Positions 61,923 through 64,000 of a DNA stretch of 64,000 bases are shown here, piece by piece. A model generated the notes under the pieces. It worked only from the letters and a program-made list of their open reading frames with translations. It did no database searches and was not told the origin of the DNA. This DNA is from Nonomuraea gerenzanensis. Its GTDB lineage: Bacteria > Actinomycetota > Actinomycetes > Streptosporangiales > Streptosporangiaceae. The stretch's first letter is position 1; each line of letters starts with the position of its first letter. The stretch covers positions 7,006,001 to 7,070,000 of the forward strand of contig NZ_CP084058.1 in NCBI RefSeq assembly GCF_020215645.1, written 5' to 3'. Made by a program: the position numbers and the translations under genes.

Positions 61923-62393
61923 TCATCCGCCGCCGATCACGATGATGATGACCGCTCTTTCCAGCGTTGATGTTCTTCCGGCGAGTGCCTTCCGCAGATC
62001 CGGCACGTCATGAAGCTCCCTGGGGTCATACGGTTCGATGGACAGGTCCGTGCCTGCCCATCGCTCTGATCGCATCAGAACCCACCCTGGTTTCAGGTCG
62101 GCCTCGATCACCCACTCTCGCGCCTGCAAGAGATCAACGGCCTTGTCGATCGCGCCTCGCGAATCCGCCGCACCCACGTCGACGACCAGGAGATTACTGA
62201 TCTCCGTGCGCCCGCCGACGTCGCTCTTCATCTCGCTCTCACCGTTCACCGCGCCCACGGCGCGGATCTCGTCGAGCGCGCCCGGATCGACCCGCAGGGG
62301 TCCCAGGAGCACCCCGCAGCCGACGGCGAGAGGGAGCAGGCAGAGGAGAAGGGCCACCCCGAGGCGACTCCTGAATGACCGCATGGGGCTCAT
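61923..62393 (-). CDS. Small lipoprotein, unknown function
   Basis: A 156-residue predicted lipoprotein: basic start MSPMRSFRSRLG, hydrophobic VALLLCLLPLAVG and lipobox AVGC, then a mature domain with ISNLLVVDVGAADSRGAIDK, WVIEADLKPGWVLMRSERW and a hydrophobic C-terminus (ERAVIIIVIGGG). The ATG at 62393 or 62384 could start it. No family recognised. It is divergent from the NB-ARC gene. Confidence 0.65.
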   Translation of the reverse strand: MSPMRSFRSRLGVALLLCLLPLAVGCGVLLGPLRVDPGALDEIRAVGAVNGESEMKSDVGGRTEISNLLVVDVGAADSRGAIDKAVDLLQAREWVIEADLKPGWVLMRSERWAGTDLSIEPYDPRELHDVPDLRKALAGRTSTLERAVIIIVIGGG

Positions 62394-62560
62394 GTTGCCC
62401 GAAAGCCCGCTCGGGCGCACCATCGGCCAGATGCAGAAGTCGTAGGCGAAAAAGCAGCCGATGCTTGGTGGTCGGCGCAGCAGGTCGCCTCCACCGGCCA
62501 TGGCTCGCGAGCCTCGGTCAGGCAGGCGTCGGAGCCGTCCGTCCCGGGCAGGCTTGAAGC

Positions 62561-64000
62561 GTGCGGTTGTCGCGTGCTGCGCGGCCGGCGGGCCGGACAC
62601 GGCGGGTGCTGCTGGTGCTCGCGGTGGTTCTGCTGGCACTGGGGCTGGCCGGGTTCCTCGCCGGTGCGCTGGGCGTGCCCGATGACGTGGTGGCGCTGCT
62701 GGATCAGCGTGCCAGTGTGATCAGCATGGTCGCCGGGCTGGCCGGGCTGATCGTGCAGCTACGGGTGCCGGCGAAGGCGCCGTCCCCGCGGATGGTGGGC
62801 TTACCCCGGCCGCCCGCCCGGCGGTTCGTCGGGCGCGATCACGCCCTGCGGCGGCTCATGGCCGCGCGGGAGGGTGGGGCGGGGGTGCGTGGCCGGGTGA
62901 TCTGCGGGCTGGGCGGGATCGGCAAGAGCGAGCTGGCCCTGCAGTACGCGCACGCGCATCGTGCTCGTTACGAGCTGGTCTGGTGGATCCCGGCGGAGAG
63001 TGCCGGGCAGGTCAGGACCGGGTTGGCCGAGCTGGGGCGGGCGCTGGCCGCGGCGGCGGCTTGTCGCGGGCCGGACGGGCCGGGGTCGCTGGCGGATCGG
63101 GATGCGGTCGCGTACGCGCTGGCCTGGCTGGGCGGGCATGGGAAGTGGCTGCTGGTGTTCGATGACGTGCGGGATCCGGAGGAGCTCGAGCCCTACCTGG
63201 GGCGGCTGGAGCGGGGGGAGGTGTTGATCACCTCACGGCGGACGACCGGCTGGGACGCGGTCGCCGTCCCGATCTCACTGCCCGCCCTGCCTCCGCAGGC
63301 GGCCGTGACGTTGCTCACCGACCTGATCGGCGGCGCGGGGCTGGACGCGGCGGAGGTGCGTGGGCCGGCCGACGGCCCAGGGTCGGAGACGGCGGACCTG
63401 CGGGGCCCGGCCAGCGGCTCAGGGACGGAGGCCGCGAACCTGCATGACGCGACCGGCGGCTCGGAGCTGGAGGTGGCGGGCCTGCGTGGGCTGGTTGACG
63501 AGTTGGGCTGCCTGCCGTTGGCGCTGGTGCAGGCCGGCGGGTACATCGCCAGGACTCCCGGCATGACCGTGACCCGTTACCGGCGGCTGCTGGCCGCCGC
63601 GCCCGGCCGGATGCACGCCGCCGCGCCGCCGGGGCAGAGCGCGGCCGACCGGCACGTGATCGCCCAGGTCTGGCAGGTCACGCGGGACACGCTGGCCGCC
63701 CGCGACCCGCTGACGGTCGAACTGCTGCGCCTGCTCGCCTGCTACGCCCCCGACGTCCTGCCCATGAACGCGCTCGGCACCTCGGTGGACGTGGCCGAGT
63801 CCGTAGCCCTGCTCGCCGGCTACAGCATGATCACGCTCACCGGGCCGGGCGAGACCGCCGGGCAGCCGCTCATCGGCATGCACCGCCTGGTTCACGCCGT
63901 CATCCGGGCCGAGCTGGGCGACGACGACCGCCGGGCGCTGCGCGAGCGGGCCGCCCGGCTGATCGAGGCCGCCCTGCCTGGCGGTCCGGAGGACCTCAGC
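62561..64000 (+). CDS. Membrane-anchored NB-ARC (STAND) ATPase, 3' partial
   Basis: The frame starts at GTG 62561 and is open to the window end (480 residues seen). It begins with two hydrophobic helices (VLLVLAVVLLALGLAGFL and SMVAGLAGLIVQLRV), then FVGRDHALRRL, the P-loop GLGGIGKSELAL with Lys122, Walker B WLLVFDDVRD (Asp201-202), ITSRR sensor and CLPLALVQAGGYI (GLPLAL-like). A tandem-repeat-encoded insertion sits at about residues 267-315. The following winged helix begins VIAQVWQVTRDTLAARD, and TPR repeats probably follow outside the window. STAND proteins act as ligand-gated switches in signalling or phage defence; the ligand is unknown. Confidence 0.85.
   Translation, partial: MRLSRAARPAGRTRRVLLVLAVVLLALGLAGFLAGALGVPDDVVALLDQRASVISMVAGLAGLIVQLRVPAKAPSPRMVGLPRPPARRFVGRDHALRRLMAAREGGAGVRGRVICGLGGIGKSELALQYAHAHRARYELVWWIPAESAGQVRTGLAELGRALAAAAACRGPDGPGSLADRDAVAYALAWLGGHGKWLLVFDDVRDPEELEPYLGRLERGEVLITSRRTTGWDAVAVPISLPALPPQAAVTLLTDLIGGAGLDAAEVRGPADGPGSETADLRGPASGSGTEAANLHDATGGSELEVAGLRGLVDELGCLPLALVQAGGYIARTPGMTVTRYRRLLAAAPGRMHAAAPPGQSAADRHVIAQVWQVTRDTLAARDPLTVELLRLLACYAPDVLPMNALGTSVDVAESVALLAGYSMITLTGPGETAGQPLIGMHRLVHAVIRAELGDDDRRALRERAARLIEAALPGGPEDLS
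63358..63500. repeat. 42-45-bp imperfect repeat inside NB-ARC gene
   Basis: Three imperfect units encode RGPADGPGSETADL, RGPASGSGTEAANL and HDATGGSELEVAGL, followed by RGLVDELG. The reading frame is kept. They form an insertion in the NB-ARC domain. Confidence 0.75.

Overview
The window is very GC-rich, uses many GTG and TTG starts, and carries families typical of actinomycetes: a tricorn-type protease, a DUF3040 membrane protein, an Rv2578c-type radical SAM protein, an ECF41 sigma factor, a paired CrcB/FluC system, PucR and YheO-type regulators, and an NB-ARC (STAND) ATPase. I infer a filamentous actinomycete chromosome, perhaps Streptosporangiales (Nonomuraea-like). The genus is a guess. 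I saw no rRNA, tRNA or CRISPR array.

Layout. 0-16 kb is ordinary chromosome: SRPBCC and DHFR-family pair, divergent FAD-oxidoreductase/ECF41 pair, DUF3040, radical SAM gene behind an SOS-like box, an EF-G-like ribosomal protection gene with an attenuator-like leader, tricorn protease, glycosyltransferase, and a methyltransferase/methyltransferase/HtrA operon. 16-28 kb mixes intact genes (two crcB, an AraC/DJ-1 regulator with an oxidoreductase, LysR with an F420-reductase-like gene, TetR with a hydrolase) with wreckage: ISL3 and IS630 transposase remains, a hydrolase tail, a TetR head, and a three-part mosaic of dead genes. 28-38.6 kb holds a SigE-type sigma with a PASTA-bearing membrane partner, a truncated group II intron, a MerR/beta-lactamase pair, and a decayed island bounded by two broken tyrosine recombinases that still carries an intact PD-(D/E)XK-like gene and a DUF1963-like gene.

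38.6-64 kb is mostly intact and operon-rich: secreted HNH nuclease, secreted SGNH hydrolase, isochorismate synthase, YigZ, a small protein with a glycine/asparagine tail motif, hyuAB, ArsR/MFS, YheO-type regulator/aminotransferase, metallophosphoesterase, then a four-gene operon (MFS transporter, degenerate HyuA-like, DUF917, PucR), an esterase, a ribose-type sugar ABC importer divergent from a secreted beta-propeller phytase, a lipoprotein, and a membrane-anchored NB-ARC protein running off the end.

Three themes stand out. First, several divergent pairs carry readable regulatory DNA: two identical TGTCACA-N16-CATC promoters for the ECF41 pair, paired AdpA-like boxes, a LysR palindrome, a TetR dyad and an ArsR-region dyad. 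Second, short tandem repeats (period 3 to 45 bp) are unusually common inside and between genes. Third, the hydantoinase-like operon at 51.5-56.4 kb encodes a HyuA relative whose ATP-binding motifs look degenerate, which makes it the least conventional metabolic locus here.
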